A stretch of 64,000 nucleotides of DNA from JALYOC01 sp036675345 (GTDB taxonomy: Bacteria; Myxococcota; Myxococcia; Myxococcales; Myxococcaceae): contig JAKFFE010000031.1 of NCBI GenBank assembly GCA_036675345.1, positions 124,001 to 188,000 on the forward strand, read 5' to 3'. This document shows positions 8,810 to 17,703 of this stretch, one piece after another; the first letter of the stretch is position 1, and each line of letters opens with the position of its first letter. Below the pieces are notes generated by a model. That model ran no database searches. It was not told the origin of the DNA and saw only the letters and a list, made by a program, of their open reading frames with translations. A program made the translations under genes and the position numbers.

Positions 8810-9496
8810 CTAGCGGGACTTTCGCAGCAGGACGTACACCGCTCCGGCGCCGCCGTCCTGGGGACGGGCGGAGGTGAAGGCCAGCACCATCCGCGACAGC
8901 CGGCCGTGGGCCAGCCAGCCCTGGACGCCCTCCTTGAGCACCGGGAGCTGATCCTTGGAGTTCAACCCCCGGCCGTGGACCAGCAGCACGCAGCGCTTCC
9001 CCTCGCGCCGGGATCGGGTGAGGAAGGACTCCACCTCCTCCTTGGCCTCGGCGCGGGTCATCCCGTGCAGGTCCAGCCGGGCCTGGACCCCGTACTCCCC
9101 GCGCTTCAGCGCCCGGACCACCCGCTTGTCCAGGTCCGGCGCCGACCCCTGGAGGAACTCGTCGGAGTCGGAGAGCTCGAAGCTGCCCTCCGCGGAGACC
9201 AGCTCCGCCAGCTGCATCAGCGCCTCGGCGTCGTCGGTGATCAGCTGGGGGAGCGCCACCTGGGGAGTGGGCGGAGGAGGGCGGCGATCCGGGATCGCCT
9301 CCACCCCGTCCATCGCCTGGAGGAACAGCGCGAAGTCGTCGTCCGCGCGGGGCGCCGGCTTGGGCCTGGGAGGCGCGGCCCGGACCGGCGCGGCCGGCGC
9401 GGGGGGCGGATCCTTCTTCAGGGTCACCGTCTGGAACGGGTTGTTGAACGGCTTGGACTTCGGACGGGGTTCGCCCTGCTTCGGCCTCTTGGGCAT
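8810..9496 (-). CDS. Smr (MutS2 C-terminal-like) domain protein
   Basis: A 228-residue protein. A charged, proline-rich N-terminal half precedes a C-terminal Smr domain (about residues 140-228) with the hallmark LDLHGMTRAEA strand-helix and VHGRGLNSK loop. Smr domains are DNA or RNA endonucleases or nicking modules, acting in recombination control or ribosome rescue depending on the subfamily. There is no MutS2 ATPase part, so this is a stand-alone Smr protein. A TACTGT hexamer (9508-9503) lies 6 bases before the ATG with no Shine-Dalgarno, suggesting a leaderless message. The gene is divergent from 9523-10518 with only 26 bases between. Confidence 0.88.
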   Translation of the reverse strand: MPKRPKQGEPRPKSKPFNNPFQTVTLKKDPPPAPAAPVRAAPPRPKPAPRADDDFALFLQAMDGVEAIPDRRPPPPTPQVALPQLITDDAEALMQLAELVSAEGSFELSDSDEFLQGSAPDLDKRVVRALKRGEYGVQARLDLHGMTRAEAKEEVESFLTRSRREGKRCVLLVHGRGLNSKDQLPVLKEGVQGWLAHGRLSRMVLAFTSARPQDGGAGAVYVLLRKSR

Positions 9497-9522
9497 GGCA
9501 GAACAGTAATGAGGAGCGCGCC

Positions 9523-10518
9523 ATGCCGAAAGCCGAAGTCAGCGGAACGTCCTCCCCGGCGTTGGATCGGGCACGGGGCGCCGGGCTGGACGACCTGTTC
9601 ACGGTCCGGCCCGAGGCCTTCGTGGCCGCCCGCAACGCCCTGGCCGATTCACTCAAGAGGTCGGGAGACAAGGAGGCGGCCGCGGCGGTCCGCTCGCTGG
9701 GCAAGCCTCCGCTGTCGGTGTGGGTGGCGAACCAGGTGGCCCGCCAGCAGAAAGAGACGCTGGCCCAGTTGCTGGAGGTCAGTGACCAGCTTCGGGCCGT
9801 CCAACAGGGCCAGGCAGGCGACCTCCGGGCGCTCTCCGAGCGGCACCGGGAGCTCTTGAAGCGGCTGCGGGGCCACGCCGCGAAGGTGTTGGAGTTGCCC
9901 CCCTCCGGCTCCTCCAGCCACCTGGACCGGGCCCAGGCCACGCTGATCGCGGCCGCCTCCGGCTCCAAGGAACAGCAGCAGGCCCTGGCGGCGGGCCAGC
10001 TTCAGGAGGAGGTGGCCGCCGCCGGGTTCTCGGTGTTCGGGGGCTTCGGGGGGGAGGCTCCCGGAGTCTCGGCGGGGAAGGCGAAGGTGGCCAGCTCCCC
10101 GCCGGTGGCGGCCGCGCGCGATCGGGGCGGAAAGGCCAGCACCCGGCCGGTGGCGGTTGCGCGCGATCGGAGCGGCAAGGGGTCTGCCCCGTCCCCCCAA
10201 GAGGCCCGGGCGGCCCAGCAGCAGGCGCGCGCCGCCGCCCGGGAGGCGCAAGCCGCGGAGCTCCAGGCCCAGCGCGCGGCCGAGGCCCGTGAAGCGCTGG
10301 ACCGCGCCCAGCGCGAGGCCGCGGCGTCTGGGCGGGCCCTGCAAGAGGCGGAGGCGGCCGAGGCCTCCGCCGAGCAGGGCTACCAGGAAGCCCGCGCGCG
10401 ACGGGAGGCAGCTTCCGCGGCGCTGAAGGAAGCCCGCGGCGGACATCAACAGGCGCTCCGGCAGGTCGAGCGGCTGACCCGGAACCTCAAGTCCCAGGCC
10501 AAGCCGCCACCACGGTGA
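9523..10518 (+). CDS. Ala/Gln-rich coiled-coil protein of unknown function
   Basis: A 331-residue soluble protein with no signal peptide. The start is supported by GAGGAG six bases upstream. The N-terminal 90 residues contain an LGKPPLSVWVANQVAR motif, reminiscent of an uncharacterised family that is common in actinobacteria (pattern RxLxKPxxxxWxxNxxAR). Two short direct repeats (VAxARDRxGK) follow. The C-terminal 130 residues are a long Ala/Glu/Arg/Gln-rich coiled coil with an AAREAQAAELQAQRAAE-type heptad pattern. I do not recognise a function. A structural or nucleoid/cytoskeleton-associated role is possible but is inference only. It converges on the giant gene at 10546 with a 27-base gap. 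Confidence 0.75.
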   Translation: MPKAEVSGTSSPALDRARGAGLDDLFTVRPEAFVAARNALADSLKRSGDKEAAAAVRSLGKPPLSVWVANQVARQQKETLAQLLEVSDQLRAVQQGQAGDLRALSERHRELLKRLRGHAAKVLELPPSGSSSHLDRAQATLIAAASGSKEQQQALAAGQLQEEVAAAGFSVFGGFGGEAPGVSAGKAKVASSPPVAAARDRGGKASTRPVAVARDRSGKGSAPSPQEARAAQQQARAAAREAQAAELQAQRAAEAREALDRAQREAAASGRALQEAEAAEASAEQGYQEARARREAASAALKEARGGHQQALRQVERLTRNLKSQAKPPPR

Positions 10519-10545
10519 AGGCCCGGTGGGCCGTCCCGCCCGGAC

Positions 10546-13500
10546 CTAGCGCAGGACCGGGGAGCGCAGCTGGCGGTAACCCATCGAACCGCTGGGGGAC
10601 TTCTTCATGCTGAAGCCGGGCAGGCCCACCACGCCCAGGGAGAAGTTGGTCACCCACTCGTTGTAGCGGACCCCGGCCAGGGTGTTCCCGGTGTCGATCG
10701 GCCGGGCGAAGTGGAGCCGGAAGATCAGCGGCCCCAGGCCGAAGTTCACACCCAGCACCGCATCCAGGAGCCGACGGTCCCAGATCCCCGATACGTTGTT
10801 GGCCACGCCACCGAAATCCACCCCGGCGATCGCCTCCAGATCCGAGAGGAGGATCAGCCGGATGAAGCTGTTGAGGGGGACCTGCAGCTCGGCGGTGGAG
10901 AAGAAGAAGTGGCTGCCCAGCAGCGCGTCCCGGTTACCGAAGTCGTGGCCGCGGATGGTGTCGAAGCTGCTGAGGAAGAACTGCCGCGCCAGCCGTCCGC
11001 CGAACGCCGCGCCGAAGCCGCCGCGCACCATCACGTGGGCCCGGCCCTCGATCGGGAAGTACTGCTCGGCGTCGACCCGGGTGCTGCCGAAGAACTGTTG
11101 ATCGAAGGGCTGGGTGGCGCCGGAGACCTCCAGCAGCACCGAGTTCCCGGCGATCGGCCCGGTGGCCGGGTGGTAGCGCAAGGTGTCGTAGCCCAGCCGC
11201 AGGGTCAGCTCGCTGTGGAAGCGGGTCCGGCCGTTGAGGCTGCGCCACTCGCCCAGCAGATCGCGGCCGGTGCCGTTGATCTCCGGGGTGGCCAGCACGA
11301 ACCGGTCGAACTGCTCCAGGAAGTACTCCATCCCGCCCAGCGACAGCTCTCCTTCCACGTAGACGAACGGGTTGAACGGGTAGCGGGCGCTGCCCACCCC
11401 TCCGTAGAACCGCTCCCCGGAGACGAAGCCGGTCAGCTCGTTGGGGAAGGTGTTGTCGAAGCGGAAGTTGACGGTCTGGAACAGCCCGGCGGCCCAGCTG
11501 ATCCGCCGCTCCTGGTTCACGTACAGCAAGACCCCGTTGGTGAGGTCGAACCGCCCCAGCACCGCCGCGTTGAGGATCAACCCGTGGTTGCGCAGCCGAT
11601 CGGTGGCCTGGGCGAACACCTGACCCACGATTTGACTGCCACCCGCACCGATGTAGCCGAACGGCGGATCCAGCTGCCAGTTGTCCGGGTCCAGGGTGTT
11701 GTAGGGCTTGGATCCGTCCAGGGAGGTGCGGGCGATGGTGTAGGCGCGCTGCGGTTCACCCGGGTTCTGGGTGATCGGCAGGGCCTCCAGGGTGAGCAGC
11801 TCCTCCTTCTTCAGCTGCACCGGGTGGCGCCGCCCGCGGTAGTGGAACAGCGCCCACAGGCCCCCATTGGGGCCGGGGGAAAGATCGAACAGCCCGGTGG
11901 CGATGTCGGTGCGCCGGACGATGTTGGTCCCCACCACCTCGTGCACGTCGGCCCGGCCCTCGCCGTAGGCCACGAACATCACCCGGCCATCGGGCAGCAC
12001 CTCCACGTCCTGGTGGTCGCGCGCCTCGTGGGTCAGGCGGGTGATCGGCCCGCCGTTGCCGGAGATCAGGAACAGGTTGTAGTGACCATGGGCAGTGGCG
12101 TCGGAGGCGAACACCACCCCCTTGGGGCCCCAGCCCACCTGACGCTCGGAGAACTCGTCGTTGGTCAGCTGCTTGAGGTTGTAACCCCCCTGTCCATCGG
12201 TGGGCTCCAGCACGTACAGATCCCGGATCCCCTTCTCGCTGAGCCCCACGAAGGCGATCCGCTTCCCGTCCGGCGAGATCGCCGGGTAGAAGGCACCCAG
12301 CAGTCCCTTGTCTCCCAGGGCGTAGGCGGACCGATCTCCCAGGTCCAGGTCCACCTCCCACAGCTCCTTGGGACGACCGCTCAGCCCCACCCGCTGCGGC
12401 GGGGGATGGGCCAGCGACTGGGGCCCGGTCTCCGCCTCCGGCTTCCCGAACGCGGGGTTCATCTCCCGCTTGTGGGCGCGGTGCTTGAACTTCTGGAGGT
12501 AGAGCACATCCCGGCCGTGGACCTCCGCCACGTAGGCGATGAAGTCGTTGCCCACGTCGAAGTTGCGGCCGAACACCGGGTGCAGCGACTCGGCGCCCGG
12601 GATGCCGTCGATGGTCACCAGCCGCGACTTGGAGGGCGCTCGCGGATCCACCAGGATCAGGCTGCTGCGCCCGGTGGACTCCTCGAAGGACCGGTACAGC
12701 ACCACGTCTCCGTTGGGGGAGGCGTTCATCGCCCCCGCCACCGAGAAGCCCTCCGGGAACAGCTCCACGTTGGAGACATCCTGCTGCGCCTCCAGGTAGG
12801 TCCCGTAGGAGCGACGCTTGATCCACTGCTCGAACTTCTTGCCGATGGTCTGGGGGTTGTCGCCGGTGATCCGCTCGATCAACCCCTGGAAGTCCACCGA
12901 GGCGCGCCGGAAGGTCCCGGTCCCCACCAGGGAGGGGGACTGATCCAGCACCTTCTGGATGAAGCCGGCGCCGTAGGTCTCCTCCAGGAAGGTCACCCGG
13001 ATCTGCCCGGCCTGGTAGGTCCAGAGCACGCTGTAGGGGCGATCCTCCCAGAAGTTGATCAGCGCGTAGCCAAGCTCCGGATCGGGGTTGGTGACCAGGT
13101 CCCGGATCAGCAGGTCCGCCTCATCGTCGATCCCGCCCAGCGCGTAGAACTGGGCCAGCCCTTCGATGAACCACAGCGGGATCCCCTCCAGCGGGTCGCC
13201 GTTGAGCTTGGCCTGCTCGGCCAGGTGGCGGACCTTCTGGATGGTGAACTGGTGCGCCATCTCGTGGACGCTGACCTGGGTGAAGAACTGGTGATCGCCG
13301 AAGTAGGGGAGGGTGAGGCTCAGGTCTCCCACCGTGGAGGTGACGCCCAGCACCCCTTCGCTGAGCGGGAAGAGGTTGGTCTGCAGGAACTCCTGGTAGG
13401 AGCTGTAGAGGATGTACGGGAACGTCTGGGTGGGCACGAAGCGGAAGTCGTCCACCAGCTTGCGGTAGGAGCCGAGGATGATGTGGGCCGCTCGCTCCGC

Positions 13501-14181
13501 GATCGCCCGCTCCCGCTCGTAGAAGAACATCCGCACCCCGCCGGTGCGCGGCCCCAGGGTCGCCAGATCCGCGGTGCCACCGTCTGCCAGCTGGGGGTAG
13601 ACGAACCAGGGGTTCACCCCGGCATCGGGGGCGGAGGCCAGCGCCGCGCCTCCGTCGCCCGGCGCCACGGCCAGCGCCGCGCCTCCGTCGCCCGGCGCCA
13701 CGGCCAGCGCCGCGCCTCCGTCGCCCAGCGCCACGGCCAGCGCCGCGCCTCCATCGCCCGGTGCCAAGGCCAGCGCCGCGCCCCCGTCGCCCGGGGTGGC
13801 GACCACCGCGGCGCCTCCATCGCCGGGGCGGACCCCGACCGGGGTCCCTCCGTCGGTGGCAAAGTCCGCCGGTCCGGCGACGCCGGTGGTGCTGCCCGGG
13901 TCGGTGGCCGGGCCCTGTCCTTGCTGCAACGGTTCTCCGGTGGGAGTCCCGGGGACGTGACCCTGGGTGACGTTGTCGGCCACCGAGGTATCCGCCTCCG
14001 GACCCACCAGCAGATCCACGTGGTGCCACTCGAAGTCGAAGTAGCGGACCTGGCTCTTCTCGGCGTGGCGGGGATAGACGAAGACCTGTCCCGCCGCCTC
14101 CAGCGACCCTGCGCAGAGTGCCGCCACGCACAACGCGGCCGCACCCCTCGCCAGCCCTGCGCCCCTCGCTCCGATACCCAT
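10546..14181 (-). CDS. Secreted HExxH peptidase-like, TolB-propeller and outer-membrane barrel fusion
   Basis: A 1211-residue exported protein. ATG at 14181 is chosen because GGAGG sits 7 bases upstream; ATG at 14187 is an alternative. A signal peptide (ARGAAALCVAALCAGSLEAA) is followed by a low-complexity region with six copies of an 11-residue repeat (GDGGAALAVAP-like, about residues 118-182). A metallopeptidase-like domain carries HEMAHQ near residue 305, as in peptidase MA-type HExxH proteins. A TolB/WD40-like beta-propeller follows (SPDGKRIAFVG, TNDEFSERQVGWGP). The C-terminal 350 residues look like a BamA/Omp85-type barrel (FDTIRGHDFGNRDALLGS). It is probably an outer-membrane protein with a large exported domain; the substrate is unknown. 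Confidence 0.82.
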   Translation of the reverse strand: MGIGARGAGLARGAAALCVAALCAGSLEAAGQVFVYPRHAEKSQVRYFDFEWHHVDLLVGPEADTSVADNVTQGHVPGTPTGEPLQQGQGPATDPGSTTGVAGPADFATDGGTPVGVRPGDGGAAVVATPGDGGAALALAPGDGGAALAVALGDGGAALAVAPGDGGAALAVAPGDGGAALASAPDAGVNPWFVYPQLADGGTADLATLGPRTGGVRMFFYERERAIAERAAHIILGSYRKLVDDFRFVPTQTFPYILYSSYQEFLQTNLFPLSEGVLGVTSTVGDLSLTLPYFGDHQFFTQVSVHEMAHQFTIQKVRHLAEQAKLNGDPLEGIPLWFIEGLAQFYALGGIDDEADLLIRDLVTNPDPELGYALINFWEDRPYSVLWTYQAGQIRVTFLEETYGAGFIQKVLDQSPSLVGTGTFRRASVDFQGLIERITGDNPQTIGKKFEQWIKRRSYGTYLEAQQDVSNVELFPEGFSVAGAMNASPNGDVVLYRSFEESTGRSSLILVDPRAPSKSRLVTIDGIPGAESLHPVFGRNFDVGNDFIAYVAEVHGRDVLYLQKFKHRAHKREMNPAFGKPEAETGPQSLAHPPPQRVGLSGRPKELWEVDLDLGDRSAYALGDKGLLGAFYPAISPDGKRIAFVGLSEKGIRDLYVLEPTDGQGGYNLKQLTNDEFSERQVGWGPKGVVFASDATAHGHYNLFLISGNGGPITRLTHEARDHQDVEVLPDGRVMFVAYGEGRADVHEVVGTNIVRRTDIATGLFDLSPGPNGGLWALFHYRGRRHPVQLKKEELLTLEALPITQNPGEPQRAYTIARTSLDGSKPYNTLDPDNWQLDPPFGYIGAGGSQIVGQVFAQATDRLRNHGLILNAAVLGRFDLTNGVLLYVNQERRISWAAGLFQTVNFRFDNTFPNELTGFVSGERFYGGVGSARYPFNPFVYVEGELSLGGMEYFLEQFDRFVLATPEINGTGRDLLGEWRSLNGRTRFHSELTLRLGYDTLRYHPATGPIAGNSVLLEVSGATQPFDQQFFGSTRVDAEQYFPIEGRAHVMVRGGFGAAFGGRLARQFFLSSFDTIRGHDFGNRDALLGSHFFFSTAELQVPLNSFIRLILLSDLEAIAGVDFGGVANNVSGIWDRRLLDAVLGVNFGLGPLIFRLHFARPIDTGNTLAGVRYNEWVTNFSLGVVGLPGFSMKKSPSGSMGYRQLRSPVLR
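13637..13829 (-). repeat. 33-bp coding tandem repeat, six copies
   Basis: Six head-to-tail copies of a 33-base unit inside the giant outer-membrane protein gene, each encoding an 11-residue GDGGAALA(V/L)AP-like peptide. The first three copies are nearly identical at the DNA level and the flanking ones diverge. Copy number is likely to vary between strains by slippage or recombination. The peptide is probably a flexible linker between signal peptide and catalytic domain. Confidence 0.9.
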
Positions 14182-14302
14182 AGCCATGCCTCCAGAACGG
14201 GACGCTACCCCGGGTCCCCCCTCGTTCAAGGGGGGACTGGCGGCGTTGGTTCACAAACCGGGCGGAGGACACTCACCACCGTTTGTGACAAGACTCCCCA
14301 AC

Positions 14303-15259
14303 ATGCCGGAGTTGCCAGACGTCACCGTCTACGTGGAGGCGCTGCAACGGCACGTGGGCGGCGCGACCCTCCAGCAGGTGCGGTTGGCCAGCCCCTTCGT
14401 GCTCCGCTCGGTGAGCCCTCCGCTGGCCGCGGTCCACGGGCGTCGGGTGCTGGGCGTCCGCCGGCTGGGGAAGCGGCTGGTGTTCTCGCTGGAGGATCAG
14501 CTGTTCCTGGTGATCCACCTGATGATTGCCGGACGCCTGCGGTGGCTGGAGCCGGGCGCGAAGATCCCCGGGAAGATCGGGCTGGCGGCGCTGGACTTCT
14601 CCACCGGCACCCTGGTGTTCACCGAGGCCAGCACCAGGAAGCGCGCCTCTCTGCACGTGGTCCAGGGAGAGGCGGGCGTGGAGGAAATGAACCGCGGAGG
14701 GCTGGAGGTGCTGGACGCGTCGCTGCCGGACTTCCGGGCGGCGCTGGAGCGGGAGAACCACACCCTCAAGCGTTCGCTGACCGACCCCCGGCTGTTCTCC
14801 GGAATCGGCAACGCCTACTCGGACGAGATCCTCCACGCCGCCCAGCTCTCGCCGATGAAGCTGTCCACGCAGCTCTCCGACGAGGAGAGCGCGCGCCTGT
14901 ATCAGGCCACTCGCCGCACCCTGATCGCCTGGACCGATCGGCTGCGCGCGGAGACCGCCGCCAGCCCGGACGGGTTCCCGGTGAAGGTCACCGCCTTTCG
15001 CGAGGGGATGGCGGTCCACGGCCGTTACGGTCAGCCCTGCCCGGTGTGCGGTGGGCGGGTGGCCCGGATCGTCTACGCGGAGAACGAGGCCAACTACTGC
15101 CCCCGCTGTCAGACCGGCGGAAGGATGTTGGCGGACCGCGCGCTCTCCCGGCTGCTCAAGGAGGACTGGCCCCGCACCGCCGACGAGCTGGAGCTGAAGC
15201 TGGGCCCGGCCAGGGTGCCGGAGGTCAAGCCTCCCTCCCGGGGTGGCAAGAAGCGGTGA
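14303..15259 (+). CDS. Fpg/Nei-family DNA glycosylase
   Basis: A 318-residue base-excision repair glycosylase/AP lyase. ATG at 14303 is chosen because it yields the invariant MPELPD N-terminus, where Pro2 is the catalytic nucleophile and Glu3 the acid; an upstream in-frame extension would bury it. The conserved LGKRL lysine segment (about residue 57) and TDPRLFSGIGNAYSDEILH helix are present. The C-terminal zinc finger reads CPVC-x16-CPRC with a following Arg (QTGGR). The protein extends about 40 residues past the finger, slightly longer than typical Fpg. It removes oxidised bases such as 8-oxoguanine or oxidised pyrimidines; Fpg versus Nei specificity cannot be decided here. Confidence 0.9.
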   Translation: MPELPDVTVYVEALQRHVGGATLQQVRLASPFVLRSVSPPLAAVHGRRVLGVRRLGKRLVFSLEDQLFLVIHLMIAGRLRWLEPGAKIPGKIGLAALDFSTGTLVFTEASTRKRASLHVVQGEAGVEEMNRGGLEVLDASLPDFRAALERENHTLKRSLTDPRLFSGIGNAYSDEILHAAQLSPMKLSTQLSDEESARLYQATRRTLIAWTDRLRAETAASPDGFPVKVTAFREGMAVHGRYGQPCPVCGGRVARIVYAENEANYCPRCQTGGRMLADRALSRLLKEDWPRTADELELKLGPARVPEVKPPSRGGKKR

Positions 15260-15266
15260 CCCGCGT

Positions 15267-16424
15267 TTAGCGGGCGGTGACCGGGAGGGTGGGGCTGGAC
15301 TGGGCCAGGGACCGGGCCTGAACGCCTTCGGTGACCGCCACCGTCAGCAGCTCCTTGGCGTACTGGTAGTCCCGCTCGGCGAGGGCCGCGGGAACCTGGG
15401 CCACCGAGTTCAAGGCGGCCTCGAACCGCTCGGCCTCCCCCGGACTGCCGCCCTCCTCCGCCAGGGCCAGGCCTTCCTCCAGCGCTGCGGTAGCGGCGCT
15501 CAACGGGGCTGAGACGTCCGGCTCGCCGGTCTCCACGATCTCATAGGCCTCCGCCACCCAGTCCAGGGCGACCTCCACTGCGTCCACCCGCTGCTGTCGG
15601 GAGGCCCGCTGCTGATCCGCCGCCTCCCCCGGCTCCGACGCCAACTCCTCCAGGGTCGCCGCCTGTTCGCGCAAGGAAGCCACCTCGGTCTGCGCGGCGG
15701 TGGCCTGGGCCTCCAGCTCCGCCATCCGCGCCTCCAACTGCTGGAGCTGCTGGGCCACCCGCTGGAGGTTCTGCCTGTCGGTCGTCGACGCCTCCGCGGA
15801 GGGCGGGGCCGCGCTTGCTCCAGAGGGCTCCACCACCACCGCGCCGGTGTCCAGTGGGGCGCTGGCGGGCTCCGTGGCGTCGACCAGCCTCTCGCCGTCC
15901 GGGCTCCCGGTGGCGGCGGCGGTGGCCGGTGCCTCCACCGGCGCCTCGGTGGGAGGCGGAGCGTTCACCTGGTTCCCGGTTGCATCGTTGGTGACCGGTG
16001 CTTCGACCACCGCCTCGCTGTCCTGGCTTGAGGTGGCGCCGTCGGTGGCCGGTGCCTCCACCCGCGCATCGGTGGCCGGCGGAGCGTTCTCCTGGTTTCC
16101 GGTCGCGCCGTCTGAGGCCGGCGCCCCGACCAGCGCCTGGCTGGCCTGGCTCCCGGTTGCGCCGTCGCGGTCCGGTGCGCCGACCACCGCCTCACTGTCC
16201 TGCGGCGTCCCGGTCTCCGTCCCGGCGTCGGCCGGAGCGCGGTCCGGGATCCCGTCCAGGTCCGTGTCCTGAATCCGCGGCGGATCCAGGGGAACGGTGA
16301 GCCCCACGCTGTCCTGCACCTCGTCCACCGCCGCAGTGCTGGCGGCCCGGTCCTCATCGGGGGCCGACCCGCCGCCGCTCTGTCCGATCACCAGGGAGGT
16401 CACCACTGCCAAGGCGAGGTTCAT
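15267..16424 (-). CDS. Exported low-complexity repeat and coiled-coil protein
   Basis: A 385-residue protein with a short signal peptide-like N-terminus (MNLALAVVTSLVIG). Residues 70-170 are degenerate repeats of about 24 residues built on (V/A)xAPxxDGATGxQ. Residues 205-250 form a coiled coil (QQLQQLEARMAELEAQ), and the rest is an Ala/Glu-rich helical domain. Only composition and architecture are recognisable; no family is assigned. The coiled coil suggests oligomerisation in the periplasm. It converges on the Fpg gene and is divergent from the hsp20 operon. Confidence 0.65.
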   Translation of the reverse strand: MNLALAVVTSLVIGQSGGGSAPDEDRAASTAAVDEVQDSVGLTVPLDPPRIQDTDLDGIPDRAPADAGTETGTPQDSEAVVGAPDRDGATGSQASQALVGAPASDGATGNQENAPPATDARVEAPATDGATSSQDSEAVVEAPVTNDATGNQVNAPPPTEAPVEAPATAAATGSPDGERLVDATEPASAPLDTGAVVVEPSGASAAPPSAEASTTDRQNLQRVAQQLQQLEARMAELEAQATAAQTEVASLREQAATLEELASEPGEAADQQRASRQQRVDAVEVALDWVAEAYEIVETGEPDVSAPLSAATAALEEGLALAEEGGSPGEAERFEAALNSVAQVPAALAERDYQYAKELLTVAVTEGVQARSLAQSSPTLPVTAR

Positions 16425-16555
16425 GGCTGAACACTGCGCATCCAGGGAGGAGGGCGCAGCGGTCCGCCAGGAAGGAGGGCAGGCAGGCGGGAGGGAGCGG
16501 CCACCGGGGCAACCGCCACGGCACCGCCCCCCGGAAGGACGCGGGCCCCGGCGTC

Positions 16556-16583
16556 TTGACAGCCTGGGAGCGGCTCTTACGTT
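16556..16583 (+). promoter_or_regulatory. Candidate housekeeping-type promoter for the hsp20 pair
   Basis: TTGACA at 16556-16561 (perfect -35) is followed after 16 bases by TACGTT (16578-16583, weak -10). It would give a leader of roughly 110 bases before the first hsp20 gene. Assigned by eye; a heat-shock sigma promoter elsewhere in the 279-base gap is not excluded. Confidence 0.45.
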
Positions 16584-16605
16584 CGAGACAGTCTTGCCCT
16601 GGCGC

Positions 16606-16622
16606 GCTCCCGTGGTGGGAGC
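16606..16622 (+). promoter_or_regulatory. Hairpin in hsp20 leader
   Basis: A perfect 6-bp inverted repeat, GCTCCC/GGGAGC around a 5-base loop, in the putative 5' untranslated region, about 80 bases before the start codon of a small heat-shock gene. It could be an RNA structure that tunes expression or an operator. It does not cover the Shine-Dalgarno (GAGGAGG near 16688), so it is not a simple thermometer on its own. Confidence 0.3.
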
Positions 16623-16703
16623 CCGAGCCTGGCGTGTCCGGGTGGTTCATTTCCGTCGTGCGCTCGCCCTTGGCGCGCGCACTCTTCGAGGAGGTCGCTG
16701 CGC

Positions 16704-17150
16704 ATGTCACTGACCCGTTGGCCGTTTGAAGATCGTCTGTCCTGGCCGGGCGAGATGTTCCGGACCCTGGCCCCGCTGCTCCAAGATCCGCTCCTCCGGC
16801 AGGCGCTGAGCACCGGCCGCGGCGCCGGGGTGTTTCCTCCCGTCAATGTGTTCGAGAACGGTGAGGCCTACCTGGTCCGCGCCGAGATCCCGGGCGTGTC
16901 CAGGGAGTCGCTGGAGGTCAGCGTCAAGGGAGACGAGCTGACCCTGCGCGGCGAGCGCAAGATCGACTCCGCCGAACCCTCCGCCGCCTATCACCGCCGC
17001 GAGCGGTCCGCCGGCTCCTTCCGCCGGGCGCTCACCCTGCCCAAGCCGGTGGACGCGGAGCGGATCTCCGCCAGCTACAAGAACGGGGTGCTGGAGGTGG
17101 TGCTCCCGTTCGTTCCCGAAGCCAAGCCCCGGAAGATCACCATCAACTGA
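16704..17150 (+). CDS. Small heat-shock protein, Hsp20/alpha-crystallin family
   Basis: A 148-residue ATP-independent holdase chaperone. The alpha-crystallin domain spans about residues 45-140. Its features are FPPVNVFENGEAYLVRAEIPG, VKGDELTLRGER, SFRRALTLP and the C-terminal A-x-x-x-NGVLEV(V)LP signature. A short basic tail follows (KPRKITIN). GAGGAGG nine bases upstream supports the start. It is the first gene of a two-gene operon with another Hsp20, 15 bases apart, so the two may form hetero-oligomers. A leader hairpin and a -35-like TTGACA precede it. Confidence 0.95.
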   Translation: MSLTRWPFEDRLSWPGEMFRTLAPLLQDPLLRQALSTGRGAGVFPPVNVFENGEAYLVRAEIPGVSRESLEVSVKGDELTLRGERKIDSAEPSAAYHRRERSAGSFRRALTLPKPVDAERISASYKNGVLEVVLPFVPEAKPRKITIN

Positions 17151-17165
17151 CCAGGAGAGATCACG

Positions 17166-17600
17166 ATGCAAACCCCCATCCAGTCCCGAGAGCAGACCCC
17201 GGCCCAAGCGGCCGACCTGGAGCTCAGCGAGCACCCTAAGGCCCCCAGCCGGGAGAGCGGAACCCGCGAGGGCCGCTACTTCGAACCCCAGGTGGACATC
17301 TACGAGACCGAGGCGGCGCTGGTGATCCAGGCCGACCTTCCGGGCGCGGACGCGTCAGAGGTGGAGACGCACCTGGAGAACAGCCTGCTGACCATCACCG
17401 CGCCGGTGCGCCGCGACGAGGGCCAGTGGCGCCCGGTGCATGGCGAATACGCCGAAGGGCACTACCAGCGGCAGTTCCGACTCGGGCAGCGGATCGATCA
17501 GGCCAAGATCACCGCCGCCATGAAGGACGGGGTGCTGACCCTGACCCTGCCCAAGGTGGACTCCGCGCGCCCGCGGCGGATCGAGATCCAGTCCCGCTGA
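17166..17600 (+). CDS. Small heat-shock protein, second Hsp20 of the operon
   Basis: A 144-residue Hsp20-family chaperone. A variable, charged N-terminus (35 residues) precedes the alpha-crystallin domain (FEPQVDIYETEAALVIQADL, HYQRQFRLGQ, KDGVLTLTLPK). It diverges strongly from its upstream partner, for example SLLTITAPVRR where the other has DELTLRGERK, so the pair is an old duplication or a recruited subfamily. Shine-Dalgarno AGGAGA precedes ATG 17166. A strong hairpin terminator follows the stop codon, marking the operon's end. Confidence 0.94.
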   Translation: MQTPIQSREQTPAQAADLELSEHPKAPSRESGTREGRYFEPQVDIYETEAALVIQADLPGADASEVETHLENSLLTITAPVRRDEGQWRPVHGEYAEGHYQRQFRLGQRIDQAKITAAMKDGVLTLTLPKVDSARPRRIEIQSR

Positions 17601-17611
17601 GCAACGCAAAT

Positions 17612-17647
17612 CCCGGCGGCGATCGCCTTCTCCTGATCGCCGCCGGG
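17612..17647 (+). terminator. Strong hairpin after hsp20 operon
   Basis: A perfect 13-bp inverted repeat (CCCGGCGGCGATC and its complement) around a 10-base loop, 11 bases after the stop of the second hsp20. It has no long T-run but sits exactly at the operon end. Confidence 0.75.
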
Positions 17648-17703
17648 CCGTCTGACCGGCGGCGACTTGCCGTCCCCCACGCGGGCGGATAGAGCAGGCG
17701 CCC

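Noticed and set aside
13637..13829. Regular repeats considered as CRISPR or mobile-element repeats
   Set aside because: Units are contiguous 33-mers in frame with the coding sequence, with no spacers and no cas genes.
10711..15270. 1519-codon plus-strand open frame
   Set aside because: Runs antisense to the giant outer-membrane protein and out of frame through the Fpg gene; composition is that of a shadow frame.
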